Assembly (NCBI GenBank): GCA_028095005.1
Contig: CM051460.1
Coordinates: forward strand, 79,439,676 to 79,503,675
DNA: 64,000 nucleotides
Direction of reading: 5' to 3'
Origin: Rhynchospora pubera
Lineage: Eukaryota > Streptophyta > Magnoliopsida > Poales > Cyperaceae
Part shown: positions 35,869 through 48,235 of the stretch, piece by piece
How positions within the stretch are numbered: position 1 is the stretch's first letter
Layout of the letters: every line of letters starts with the position of its first letter
Notes under the pieces: model-generated
The model's input: only the letters and a program-made list of their open reading frames with translations
Database searches by the model: none
Told to the model about the DNA's origin: nothing
Position numbers and translations under genes: made by a program

Positions 35869-36506
35869 TAGTGTTCTCCAATCGAGCATGTCGTGTCGTG
35901 TCAAACACATCGTGTAAGAATCTTGTGTAGTGTCGTATTGGCACAAAGTACTTTTTTAATCGTATTCTGTCGTGTCGTGCTTAGTGGTGAGAAGAGGCAA
36001 CACGACACGACTGATACGATCGTGTCGTGTCGTGTTGACACGTCCTGTTAGTCGTGTCAAATCGTGTCATATTATTTTTTTATTTTTTAAATTTAAAAAA
36101 TATTAAAAAAATAAAAGTAAGAGAAAAATTAATAAATATGATAATTTATTATTTGATTAAATTTAATTTTTTTATTAATATTTTTATAAAAAATAATAAT
36201 TAGATTAAAACACTATTATGATTTAAATGATGGTAAATAATATGATATAGTTTTATAAATTGAAATTAAATTATTAATTTTACTTAAATAATCAACATTA
36301 ATAATTAAATTTGTGTTGAGGTGTCGTGTTAATTCATGTTCGTATCGTGTTGCGTGTCGAATCGTGTCGTGTTGAATCGTGTTAAACTTTCTAATGTCCC
36401 AACACGACACTATTATGACACGACATGATAACACGATCATGTCGTGTCAATTTTGTATTCGTATCGTGTCAACACACATTGTGTCGTGTCATTTTAGAGA
36501 ATACTA
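35869..36506. mobile_element. hAT-like non-autonomous element, 638 bp
   Basis: Inverted ends TAGTGTTCTCCAAT and, from the right, TAGTATTCTCTAAAAT. Near-identical 8-bp flanks are GAATATAC (35861-35868) and GAATATAT (36507-36514). Subterminal CGTGTCGTGTC repeats appear on both sides of an AT-rich core. An 8-bp TSD with TAG..CTA ends fits hAT. Confidence 0.75.
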
Positions 36507-36558
36507 GAATATATCTTTAAATGGAGGAAAAATTAAGAATAAAGAATATGTTTATAAT

Positions 36559-37392
36559 CGGAATTACTTTCCGTCATCCTCTTTCTTCTATCATCCCCAT
36601 CATCCCTTGACAGTTATTAACGCATTTTTCTTTTTTAAATGAGGGGATGAGAGGAGGATGAGCGAATTTTCTTTTTTGGATGAGGGGATGAAGAGGGAGG
36701 GATGAGCGAAACAGAGAGCAGGGAGGGACGAGAGACACGGAGAGGGATGAGCGAAACAGAGAGGAAGGAGGGACGAGCGACACGGAGAGGGATGAGCGAA
36801 CAGAGAGGGAGCGACACAGAGAAGATGCATAATAGTTCTAGTTAATATGCATAACAGTTCTAATAATATATGTAACAGTTCTACTTAATATATATAAAGG
36901 TTCTAGTTATATACATAACAGTTCTACTTAACTAGAACCTTTATATATATTAAGTAGAACTGTTATGTTTATAACTAGAACCTTTATATATATTAAGTAG
37001 AACTGTTATGTATATAACTAGAACCTTTATATATATTAAGTAGAACTGTTATGTATATAAGTAGAATCTTTATATATATAAGTAGAACTTTTACATATAT
37101 TAAGTAGAACTGTTATGTATTAAGTAGAACTTTTATATTCTGTGTTCGCTCCCTCTCCTGTGTCGCTGCCTCCATCCCCTGTGTCGCTGCCTCCCTCCCC
37201 TCTATGAGACGCTGATTTCTCAAATCTATTTCGCTTATCCCGCCCTCCCTCATCCCCTTATCCAAAAAAGGAAAAAATGTGTTATCATCCCCTCATCCTT
37301 ACCCCTTCTTTTCTTTTTCGGAATGCAATTAATCTAATTAGTGGGAGGATGATGGGGACGATAAAATTTGAGGATGATGGTTATCAGTCCCG
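36559..37392. mobile_element. 834-bp MULE-like foldback element, TSD GTTTATAAT
   Basis: GTTTATAAT flanks it at 36550-36558 and 37393-37401. Inverted ends are CGGAATTACTTTCCGTCATC and, from the right, CGGGACTGATAACCATCATC. Subterminal arms are purine-rich on the left (GATGAGCGAAACAGAGAG, GGGACGAGCGACACGGAGAG) and pyrimidine-rich on the right (CGCTCCCTCTCCTGTGTCGC), so the transcript would fold into a long hairpin. No transposase is encoded. Confidence 0.85.
36840..37130. repeat. 43-bp tandem repeats around a palindromic centre
   Basis: ACTAGAACCTTTATATATAT starts at 36931, 36974 and 37017, exactly 43 bp apart, each followed by TAAGTAGAACTGTTATG. To the left (36840-36930) inverted copies read CATAACAGTTCTACTTAA. 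The axis is near 36930. It lies at the heart of the 834-bp element. Confidence 0.85.
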
Positions 37393-37531
37393 GTTTATAA
37401 TTATTTATCTAAAAGTATATATTTAATAATTATTTGATAAAAAAATAGATAAGAAGTACATGATTTTTTTCCCCCAAGATAGAGTGGATGGTTTGAATGA
37501 TTAAATTAATAAATTCGCAAACACGTACATC

Positions 37532-37712
37532 TAGGGGCGGATCTACCACCGGGGCGTGTGGGGCTAGAGCCCCACCTCACACCGTCGAGTCCTTGGAGCC
37601 CTCTTTTAGCTCCAGTTATTTTTTTCTGCCATTGGAGCACTCAAAAGTGGGGCTGAAGATTTAAACAGAGATTGTGAGACCCATCTAAATATTTTTTCTA
37701 GATGCGCCACTG
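37532..37712. mobile_element. hAT-like MITE, 181 bp, 8-bp TSD
   Basis: CGTACATC flanks it at 37524-37531 and 37713-37720. Ends are TAGGGGCGGATCTA and, from the right, CAGTGGCGCATCTA, a typical plant hAT-type terminus. Non-coding. Confidence 0.88.
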
Positions 37713-40610
37713 CGTACATCATCATCCAATAATACTCGAGTACGGACCAAAGACAAAAACACAATTTTAAAAGGCATGAAATTAATTATAGAGAAGTACA
37801 TCTCCTCCCTGCTCCCTCCTCTCCCGACAGTTTATCTCGTCATTTTTTTTTCTTTAGAACTCTAGAACTCTAGAATACATTGCAATTAGATTTTTTCGAT
37901 GATTAATTCATATGCGAACATAAATTCTCTCGCATGAATATGTGATTTTCATTAAAAATAAATTAATTTCTTTCATATTGTATTAACTCCCATCAATTTT
38001 GTATTAAGCACTTATATGGTCAAAGAGAATTCATTTTTAGGTAGAACATCTTGATGTCATCAAGACACAGGTAAAAAAAAATTGACATACAAAATTATTC
38101 GAAATTCTTATCACTGCAAATAACTCGGGATTGGTTTGTACAAACGGTTTTGCAAAACATAAAATCTAAAATGATAGGGACAGACGGACAATAAGAGTCC
38201 CAGAGAGAATGCAGTTAAGAAATGTATGGTTAAGGAAATAAATTAGGGTAATAAATCTTCATCAATACTAAAGGGCAATTTAGATATTTAGAAAAAAGAC
38301 ATGTTGCTCCAAGAAAAAATTTTGCTGCCCAAAATAGCTCCCCACGGTGGCGCTTGGATCGGACTCTCAGAATCCGATCCAAGCGATTTCTAAGATCGAA
38401 TTTTAGGAATCCGATCCTACAACATTAGTTTTAAAATTTTAATTTTTTTATTTATTTTGAAAATTCCAATAAACTTAGTTTTAATTTTTTTCGGCATAAA
38501 AAAAAGTCCCAACCAACCATAATGGGTCGGGAAAGCAGGTTTGGAGGGAGGAGGAACCTTGAGGTGGCCCAGAGCAGCCGGCACGGCAGCCAGCCAGCCA
38601 GAGTTGTATTCCTGGACTATAAAATTAGCAGTTTTCACTAATAGGACTTTTGGGTCAATCTGAAAATTGTATTAATTATTGAAATTTGATATTAGAAGGA
38701 AGCTGATAACATCCTTCACAACTTAAATATAAAGAAAATAAAAGGCTACAATGTCAAAACAATAACAGTACTGTATAAGGGGCCTTTGCGTATTAAATGT
38801 CAACAAGAAACTTTACAAGCCATCACTTATGCGAAACAGAGATTACCATTGTCACTCAAGAGATTTACTATGTGTAAACCAATTTTACTAGAGAAAGTTA
38901 ACAAATTTTTTTTTTTGCAAAAAAAAAAATAGTTATCGAGGTTACCATTTCATTATTATAATTTCAAAAGTATATTAAAAAAAAACAACAATTAAGAAAT
39001 TAAAATCTCCCTCATGGATTGACCCCATCCGTGCAAATTTCAACAAAAACCTATCCTTCTTTTATTATGTACCAATCCAAATTGCATTATGCAATAGAAA
39101 AAAAGAAAATATACTGATTAAATCTTAGTAATAATGAGAATAGTGTTGGCAAGTGACAACCATATTAACCAACTTCAAAAAACTAGTGCTCATGATCATT
39201 CTTGGTTAATCATCATTGTTGTCATATAAAAAACACGAGTGGATGCATGAAGAGATGAGGAAAATGGAAATGATGACCCTACCCAAATTTTTTGAGTTGG
39301 CCTCCCACCGGTTAGAATTTCTTTCCCACCGACCCCTCTTCCACTAGCCCCCTTCTTGTAGGCTCCGCCTCCATTGCCCCCTCCCCATCAGCCCCGCCTA
39401 CACTAGTCTCGACTTGTTTGAGAGGCAATAAAAACTTAGTTGAGGTCTTCATAACATGTCATTAATTGTACAACTTATATTGCAAGATTCGAACTGTCTT
39501 GGTCAAACATATTTTATTATGAGATAAAACTAATTGGAAACAATGTGCATAATCAAATTCTCGTGATCCCATTTGCAATTGTGTTATAAATTTTTTAGCT
39601 AATAAATACACAGTCATAAATATATTTTGCTGTTCACTTCACACGATTGACTTCATGTGATTGAATATTTATCTATTATATATGTAAACCAATTAGTTTT
39701 CTCCAATAACTCGAAACTTTGTTTGATTTCAGAAGAATTGCATAATCAAATTCTGATGATCCCATGTTCAATCGTATCATAATTTATTATTATTTTTTTT
39801 TTGCTACTATCACAAATTCATTTGTCACTATATGTTATATGTATCATTTTAACAAAAATAGAAAACAATAATAGAAAATAAGTGTGCCTTTCAACTATCA
39901 ATTGACATGAAAAGGTCATCCAAATAACATGAATTTTTTTTTTTCGTGCATCTTTTTAGATAGACTTGGTGGCGGCTACCAAGTAATTCCTCATGCATTG
40001 GAAATGAATTAACTAGAAACACGAGATGCATTAGCCTAAAAAAAGTTGAACAAGCATATTTTTTAAAATTTTGTGTGCAACTGGTCTCATGAATCAAAGC
40101 TTCGACCTTTTGTTTTTCTTTTCGGATCACGCGCACCTGTTTATTGTTCAATTTTCGTTTCCTTGTCCATTCCATAGCTGCCATGTTGGAGCCCACAATT
40201 GTCATTTCCCATCCTCTCCATTTCCATACAAACAATCCCATCCGAAAGGAAACGAAAATTATAAACCTGCTTATTGATTGATGAAACTATGTTTGATTGT
40301 TTGAATATGTAGTCTGGATAATTTATTTATTGACGTATCCATTAACTATCGTCGCTAAATATACTCTATATAGCATTGCCAGTTTAATTGCCACATGTTG
40401 AGAGGGTGTGATTTCTTAAAATTTCAAAATGCTGAGGAGTCCAGTATTTATTTATTTATTTTTATGTACCAGCTTTACCTTTCAAAATCAAAATCAAAGT
40501 TTAATTGATATGTACGGCTTGTCCATGTACAACCACGAATATTTTTATCGTGCGACATAATGTATAATCAAGAGTATAAGGTTGATTGACCACAATCCCG
40601 TAGGATAAAA
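37713..40610. other. Intergenic DNA without a recognised gene
   Basis: AT-rich. 38349-38425 holds the second copy of the GATCCAAGCG palindromic repeat. A GC-richer patch at 39290-39410 (GCCCCCTTCTTGTAGGCTCC) has no clear coding frame. Near 39560 and 39730 a GCATAATCAAATTCT segment is repeated. 39925-39990 (poly-T, then GGTGGCGGCTACCAAGT) resembles the 3' tail of the LINE at 40611 and may be another LINE end. Confidence 0.5.
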
Positions 40611-40648
40611 CCCCTAATTTTTTTTTAGAAAGGTTTGGTAGCGGCTAC

Positions 40649-43600
40649 TGTCACACCCCAAACCAAGCCGCAATCTGGGGAGGACAGCCCCGCCACGTAT
40701 GCACAATCTGCTGCGCACACGTAAGGCTATAAAACAGTGTCACAGATACAAATATCACAAATAGATAATCACATAATAATGGCACTGTTTGTTCATACAA
40801 CAAAAGACTGGTAAAATGTACATGTACACATATCAAAATATCCAGTCATCATACAAACAAAACATAGAATAATGCACAGCGGATAATTACTATTCCAGCT
40901 CGGCTTGGTCTTCTGGTAAAATCTCCTCTGCTAAGTCTGCCAAACCTGAACCTACACCACAAGCATGTGGGCTGAGTATACGAATACTCAGTGTGGAAAA
41001 AGAGTGGGCCTACAGTCCTGGTTAACTCTAACTAGAACTAAACCATACCTTTAGATTTGTCACTTTTACAGTCCTCAGATGCAATATCTATGTATGATTT
41101 TATGTATTACTGCAATTAACTATATCCACATGGCATGCAAAAGTAAACAGAAGAACATCTGGAGATATAATAGTAATAATACAATATAATACGAGATGTA
41201 TAGAAATCCCATAACTCAACAAGATGAATTATAGTTTAGCAAATGTTGGTCATGGTTGGAACTTCCAGAGCGATTATATCGAAAAAGAGCTGGAGAATTC
41301 CTAAATCGAATTATCCTCACAATAACCCAATAATAATAATATGAATCGTGCCTAAGATAGATCAACCCTGAGACCTTAAAGTAGCTCGATGAGAAACAGC
41401 TCCTAGCATCCCCGCTAAAGGATGTAAGACAGAAAACACGGTACCGGTAACTGCAGAGAGGAGATCGAGAGGCAGTCTAGCAAAGGATGGCACATATCTA
41501 ATATCTCAAGTCACACAATCGAAAATATAATAACAACTGAAAATAAAATAAAATAACCATGCGACCGCAGAGCCGCCTGAAGGTCGGCCTGCAGAGTGGA
41601 CATAAAGTATGCCACTCGGTCTCGTTATCTTGAACCACACCATATGTTGATAAATGAGCACATTATATCTAGATGCAACCAAACATCTACATGTAGTAAT
41701 TAAGCTAATCTTCAATTAATGCCATGCATTTAAGAATTATTGCAGTGTTTATGATATGCACACATTTAATTATTGATCTAATTCTAAACTAAAGAATAAA
41801 CAAAACTTAAGGCATCCACAAGTCATAAAAAGACAACCACACCTGAAAAAGTCAGAGACTGAGAGACTACTCCTCAAGATGATCGACGAAGTCCTGACCA
41901 GCTCCTGCAGTCTCGTGCTCAGGATGGAAGTCGTCCACCTGTCCAGAGAAGTCTTGTGGTGCACCTGGCGACGAAACTCACACTTTAAAATCTATCCTAA
42001 CGATCTATCCCATTCTAGTTTTTGGTGTACAAAACCATACTTAAAAACTAGACATTTACAAAGGAACTCATATTCTGATTTAAAGAAAGTTGGACTTAGA
42101 ATTTCTGAAAAAGGATTCTGTTTTAAAATACATTATTAAATTAGAAGAAGTATTTTATAAAGTTTTTGGCAAAATTCCACTTAGAAAACATGATGAAGGA
42201 AGACGTTCTGACATATTCCTACAATCCATTCTACGCGTTAGTGTCGTTAACAACTTTAGTTTGTTTTTAGAAAACAATTGATATATATATTTTCTTGCTA
42301 GTGAAAGTAAGGCACTTTTATTGTTAATCAGCTTTATCACTATTAATCCAATGTTACAAAAGTGCGTTTATAAGTATTTTATAGAATTCAAGCTTATTCC
42401 TAATAATGTCAATATTAATATTTCACTATCATTACTTTGTATTTTGTTACTGTTTATATTAGAAAATATTAATGTGATATCATTTCTCAAAATTAAATAG
42501 TGTTATACTAGTCTTATATAAACAATTTATACTTATATCAAAGTACTAAATGAAATGACGTGTTGGTGTTTTAATGTATTTGGGATCATACAAACTCGGA
42601 TGATTGTACCGCTAGTAATCATCTCCCATCTTTAAGTTTACGTATTAATCCAGTTTAATTAAATACCACTTAATTTATAATTAATCACGTTCTTAAGTTA
42701 ACCACTTTTAATTACTTTAATTTATTTAATTAAATGTTAATCCTGAAATTAACTTTGAACCTGGCCCAGTCCAGAAAACAAAATAATTCCAACAGAAAGG
42801 AACTGGGCTCATCCACAGAGCCCAGCACAGAGGAGAACGGCCCAGCCACTAAGGCAGAGCCCACAACACACAATACCAGGCCTCGTGGGCCAGAAAGTCA
42901 CGCAAAGCCCAAAAAAGAGAGCCCAGGCGACAGGAAAAAGGATTCGGGTTCGGGGATCAAATCCGAACCCAAAAGAGAACAGACCCGACCCAACCACGAG
43001 TCAGATCCGACCCGACGAGTCCACAAATTGCATAACAGACCCTGAATCATTTTTATTTACTAAAATTTACAAAATAGACCCTAATAACAGATTAATCTAC
43101 AGAGAAATCCATTTTTAGTTCAAATATCTTTACAGAACAGTCCTACCTCTCGGAAAACTTCACAAATAGGTCCCTGGACCTATTGAATTCGTACCAGCAA
43201 GCACACAGAGGGGAAAACCGACTGGTACCAAGCCTGTACCAGCTTGGAACCAACCAGAGAACAATACACACACAGATGTAGCCTAAACACAAGCATGTTT
43301 CCTATCAAAAGCAATCAACAGTTGATAGATCCAGAGACTAAGTCAAGCAAGCATTCTTAAGTCATCAACAACTCAAATTGCAACAATAACAAGCTCATCT
43401 AGTCCTAACTCAGTTCAATCGAATTAAACGGCAAGCACTAGCAAGAACAGACACAACAGAGGCAATGCACACTCAATCCATACTCAACCGAGTTAACAAA
43501 CAAGCAATCTGTTCAATAGGCAAAGCAACAATTCAAATTTCGTGCATGCCTCACACAATCACATCACACAGTGAAAGAAAAGAGAGAGAAAAGAGGGGTT

Positions 43601-43726
43601 ACAAACCGAGGTAGCTCAGCAAAGAGAGGAATGAGGAGGAAGGGATTGAGGTTCAGCTACTGCCATCAAGCCACCCCCCAGCAATAGCCATCAACCGTCA
43701 TTGCCATTGTTGGTCAGCACAGCCAC

Positions 43727-43801
<75 letters not shown>

Positions 43802-44768
43802 TAAGTGACTGGAGGAGAGTGTTTGTGAGTGAGATTAGAGGAGTTAGAAACAGTGAAAGAGAAAGAGAGAGGCAGTGAGTGAAAGAGAGGGAGAGAGAGT
43901 GGTAGAGAGACAGTAAGAGGAGGAGGCGAGATAAAAGGTCTGTGAATGAAAGGGGGAGAGAGAGAGACGAAACAGTGATAAAGAGGAGAAGGGGATTAGG
44001 GTTTGGTTATCGTGTGGTTTGGGTGAAACTAGGGGCAAAACCAGAGGTATGGTAGAGAGGAGGGTCCCTGACGGCTTCGATCTAATTGGTTGAGAGAGAG
44101 AGAAGGGGGCAGTGGGGGTCACAACTCCATTGGTGAGATGGAGAGAAGGAGAGAGGAAGGTCCCTGTTGATTTATCGAGAGGTGAGAGGGGAGTGGAAAA
44201 GGGAAGAGAGGAGATGGGGTCGCGCCTTCATTGGCCAGGGGAGAGAGAGGATGTGGGGTCTGTGGGTTCCGCCGTGGTCACAGAGGAGAGAGGGGTCGAA
44301 GCGGATTGATCGAAGGAGGAGGGATCGAGTGGGGACGACAACTTCTGTCGGAGAAAAGAGAGAGAAGAAAGAGAAGAAGAGAAAAATGAGAGAAGAGGAG
44401 ATGATCCAACGGTTCGGATAAATCCAGAGAAATACAACTCGATCAAACGGTCCAGATTACAGGAAAACAAATGGAAAATGATTTCTGAATTAATTGATCA
44501 GTAAAACTCAGCTTTTAATCTAATTTTAATCCACATAAATTTCATGAATCTGATATTTGAATCTTTGTTAATTAAATTTATTTGTTTGCTTGAAGTTTTA
44601 CTAAATTTCGTGATTTGATTAATATTTTGAAACTAGATTAATTTACGATTTCTGAGAATTTCTCTGTTAAATTCAGATCATTCATTAATTTTAATAATTT
44701 TAATTATTTCAAAATTAACTATCGATTTTAAAATTAAATTCTATTTTCTAATTTTACGGGTTTTTACA
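40649..44768 (+). mobile_element. 4.1 kb solo LTR, TSD GCTAC
   Basis: Begins TGTCACACCCC and ends GGGTTTTTACA, flanked by GCTAC at 40644-40648 and 44769-44773. No internal repeat of the start was found, so it is one LTR rather than two. It contains GC-rich segments, GGCCCAG/GAGCCCA motifs near 42760-42900, an AG microsatellite and purine-rich sequence near 43800-44400. Open frames of up to about 100 codons in these purine-rich parts have repetitive composition and no homology that I recognise. A very long LTR suggests a Ty3/Gypsy or LARD-type element. Confidence 0.75.
43729..43798. repeat. AG microsatellite, about 34 units
   Basis: An uninterrupted GAGAGA tract of about 70 bp inside the solo LTR, followed by more purine-rich sequence. 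Confidence 0.95.
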
Positions 44769-45084
44769 GCTACCAAGTACAGAACAAAGAAAGGAAAAAG
44801 GCAAAAAAAAAAGAAAAGAAAAAGAAAGTAAACTAGCTAGCTAACTAACAATACCGACTGTAGAGCCTTTGCTGAGAAAAATTTCAATGCAACATAGAGT
44901 CAAAATTTTCTCTTATCATTCCTGAAGATACGGTTATTTCTTTCTAACCATATGCCCCACAACATGGTGACGGCTGCAACCGATCTAATATATGCTCTAT
45001 TTGTGTTTACATTTTGAAGAGCACTGATGATTAAATCGTGGGACATTGGAACGATCAATGCTGTTCAGTGGAGGGTAAAGCAAC

Positions 45085-45274
45085 CAATCCGAATCCTGTG
45101 GCGCGCGACACAGCGTGCAACGCGCCACACGGATCGTCCGATTAAATCTGGACGGGTTATATTTTTTCGGGCCTTACAATCTGTTACATGCACGGGCTCT
45201 CTCATCAATTGAAATTTGATCGGGCGGCCTGTGGTGCGCTGCACGCTGTGTCGCACGCCACAGGATTTGGATTT
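45085..45274. mobile_element. MULE-like MITE family 3, 190 bp, 10-bp TSD
   Basis: GTAAAGCAAC flanks it at 45075-45084 and 45275-45284, within LINE coding sequence. Long inverted repeats contain AATCCTGTGGCGCGCGACAC on the left and its near complement GTGTCGCACGCCACAGGATT on the right. GC-rich ends are unusual for this region. Confidence 0.9.
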
Positions 45275-45336
45275 GTAAAGCAACTGTGCTTTGACCTAGA
45301 GTTGAGATGTGTACTGACATTCACAGAAGAGATGTA

Positions 45337-45888
45337 TGTTAGCTTATTAATTCAAGGAACGACTCATGTGAAACTTTAACATAAACTAAGCGGAAGCGTT
45401 ATCTGGATCCAACTGATTATTTTATGATCTCGAATATGTCTTTTATGCTCCAGCAGCACCTCAGCTACGTCTGTGCACACACCAAGGTTGGGGAAATGAC
45501 CTTCCAAGAGAGCAAGACAACCCTTGAGACCAGTGTGCCTAAACTCGACTGTTCTCTCTCTCTAAAACTGATGGAGAGTATTAGGGAGGGGTGTAGCGTG
45601 TATATTTGTGCTTGTCTTGTCTCTTGAGGACCAACCCCTATTTATAGTGGAGACACAAAGAGTGCTCTCCAAGTTTTACCATAATGGTCCATCAACATAT
45701 GACAATATTTAATTATAAATTCACCAATATTAGGCATCACAATCTTTTACACAAATCTCCAAAATATTATACTTAATAGCCATATTTATTCTTGTGATAT
45801 TATCATATTCAACAATCCTTATTCATCAAACAATATATGTCCACAAATGATGAAATATTTCTTGCAAGATTTCCTAAATATTCCAATA
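45337..45888 (-). mobile_element. Solo LTR, 552 bp, TSD ATGTA
   Basis: ATGTA flanks it at 45332-45336 and 45889-45893. Plus-strand start TGTTAGC, end CCAATA (minus-strand start TATTGG where TG is expected, probably a point mutation). The left part has leader-like CTCTCTCTCTAAAACTG and a CCTATTTATAGTGG TATA-like motif, as in Copia LTRs. It splits the LINE frame exactly between ETALH and HLFCE. Confidence 0.8.
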
Positions 45889-46570
45889 ATGTAAGGCTGT
45901 TTCTAAATTATCAGAATCACAAAGCACACAGAAACAGCCTTGGTGGAAATTAATATTTCTTTTTAATAACCCTTCCTGAGTCAATAACTGATTGTGATAG
46001 AGCAGCACAATGAAAATTATGACCGAAGGAGGTGCCTTTACTCGCCAAATCATCCCTCATTGGAAAGATGTTTTAGCTGAGACTAACATGTTGTAACAGG
46101 AGTGTACAGAGAGAATATGCCAGTAGAAGACCATTTCCATCTTAATTTGTCACAACTATTTGAATGGGAGATGGAATTCAAGTAAAGAACTGCATCATGC
46201 ACAGGCTCTGACCAAGGTGCCGGCAGGACCTAGTTGGAGCAATGAAGCAGCTGATTTACAGTTGTATGAGATTTATGAGGTTTGAAATTGTCAGTAAAGA
46301 AATGCAAATGTCCAGCACTCCAATTGTTGAACCAGAACAGCGTTTGTTTACCAACCCCTAATTAATATGGCCCAATTAATACCGTTCCCTGTACTGCAAC
46401 TTAATACACTTATACATCCCTTCTTGTCAAATTGGTGTTACGAACAAGTTATGGGAGTTTGCCCAAGGTCAACAAAAAACTGAGATTCTGTATGCATCTT
46501 CTAGTCTCATGTGGCTATGAAATCTTTGTTATAAGAATCCCTTTCTGGCCTTATAAGCAGACAAAGCTAT

Positions 46571-46933
46571 AAGTTTATATTGATCCTTCAAGTAATTGTG
46601 TTAATTTCTTGTGGACAATTTGCCAAACGGGAGGTTAGCAGAATCTCGGGATAACCTGTGACATAGAATTAAGATTTATATAATTTTTATTATGGTATTG
46701 CACATGTTGACATCCATGAAGATAATAAAATAGGAAGATGAATTTGTTCATATTAACGGTAATATTCATGGAAGCATTGTTGTACGTGTTTCTCTTGCCA
46801 GAAATTACATTTTTTTTAATAAAACCAGCGAATTGTTTTTTAAACCATTTTCTGGATAGAAACTTATTAACAATTGCTTTTATAATTTTTTTTGGTCAAA
46901 GGTTCAACCACTAGTCGTATGCCTCCACGTTAC
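46571..46933. other. Intergenic, nothing recognised
   Basis: AT-rich DNA between the LINE remnant and the hAT-like MITE. Confidence 0.5.
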
Positions 46934-46941
46934 CTTGTGTC

Positions 46942-47260
46942 TAGGCCTGTCAATATTAACATCATTTGCGCTGTTCCGTTCCGTTCCGTCGAAACGGAAC
47001 ATTAAATGAAAGATGAAATGAGTTTGGTTTTCAGAAACGAAACGGAAATGGAACTGAAATTTGTTAACGTAAATGAAACAGAACACGGAAATAGGGCTGA
47101 AATCAATAGAAAATAGAGACGGAACATTAAATGGAACAGATTTCAGTTACGTTTGACGAAACAGAACGGAAATGAAACAACCATTTCGTTCCGTTTCGGA
47201 AACGGAACGGAAAATGAAAATCGATATTTCCGCTTCCGTCATATACGTTTGACAGGTCTA
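46942..47260. mobile_element. hAT-like MITE, 319 bp, TSD CTTGTGTC
   Basis: CTTGTGTC flanks it at 46934-46941 and 47261-47268. Ends TAGGCCTGTCAA and, from the right, TAGACCTGTCAA are the classic hAT form. Subterminal GTTCCGTTCCG repeats are inverted across the element. Confidence 0.92.
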
Positions 47261-47639
47261 CTTGTGTCACTAGCCTCTAACATTACTAGCAATTACTCTA
47301 CACTTTATCAACTTCTAACATTGCTAGCAGTTTGTTAGGATGGTGTTAGAAATCCTTAACGCAATTATAATGCATTAGGATGGTGCTAGCAATTACTCTA
47401 CACTTTAGCAGACTGTTTTATCAACTTCTATCATTGCTATCATATTCCTCATTATTTTTATAACTTCTTAGACTATCTACCAAATTATTTGAAAATTTTA
47501 TCGTCTTATCTTTTAATTATTTTCTGATCAATGATTAAACAAAATTCCAATATATCCAAATGTATTTCAAGAGCTGTAGTTCCATCTATATTTCAATTCA
47601 ATTGACATTGTAAGTGAGAATTACCCAATAATTTATTTA

Positions 47640-48235
47640 GGAGAATTTAAGGTCAATTTGAATAAAATATGGAGGACATCGATTAGAAATCTTACTGAGG
47701 TTATCCTATAAATTTTTTAAAGTTAGGAGATTATATATATCGTTATCTAACAAACATTTCAATAAAATATCAATTGGTAAATTCGTGAAGGATAGTTTTT
47801 GTTTAAATTAAAATAAATTATCGAGTACACCGAGTTGATATCTGTCTAACGGATTTTTTTTATGAATATTTAAAGTTACATGATTTAATCTCATTTTTTT
47901 TATCTACAAGCGTTTAAAATGAAATATTAATTGCTAAATTTGTAGGATAATTATAGGTTATTTGAAATAAAATATGCAGGACACCGATAAAAATCTGACT
48001 AAGGTTTTCTTATGAATATTTAAAGTTTTTTATTAGAAGAAATATATATAATAAATATTTAAAGTAGGAAAATTTAATCTCGTATTTATGTAGGAGCATT
48101 TAAAAATGAAATATCAACTGTAAAATTTGTGCGAGATAATTTTAGGCTAATTTAAAATGAACATGGAGGACACAGACTAGAAACCTGACCAAGGTTTCTT
48201 TAAAAAATGTATTCTTATCTTCATTTTTTTAAAAA
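47640..48235. repeat. Degenerate tandem repeats, about 200-300 bp x 3
   Basis: Three related stretches contain ATGGAGGACATCGATTAG, ATGCAGGACACCGATAAA and ATGGAGGACACAGACTAG, each followed by a CTGACTAAGG-like phrase and TTTAAAGTT. A single related unit occurs upstream of the second SAT gene near 56070. Confidence 0.6.

Larger units (their letters stand above)
40611..46570 (-). mobile_element. Old LINE, minus strand, interrupted three times
   Basis: The minus-strand frame near 46170-45894 reads KLRWKWSSTGIFSVHSCYNM, then IWRVKAPPSVIIFIVLLYHN and CFCVLCDSDNLETALH, the zinc-binding region after reverse transcriptase. It resumes at about 45331 with HLFCECQYTSQL and later AVTMLWGIWLERNNRIFRND near 44900-45000. 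The tail CTACCAAACCTTTCTAAAAA ends at about 40611. Between these lie a solo LTR (45337-45888), a MITE (45085-45274) and a 4.1 kb solo LTR (40649-44768), each with its own TSD in LINE sequence. In-frame stops and shifts show it is dead. The 5' limit is approximate. Confidence 0.8.

Noticed and set aside
36840..37130. CRISPR-like regular array
   Set aside because: The 43-bp units are contiguous tandem repeats without unique spacers, in a plant transposon.
39891..40241. 116-codon minus-strand frame
   Set aside because: AT-rich, no domain, starts in unique intergenic DNA and overlaps a possible LINE tail; no support for a gene.
42734..43045. 103-codon frame in the 4.1 kb solo LTR
   Set aside because: Charged, Pro-rich low-complexity translation with no gag or other motif; it lies within LTR sequence.
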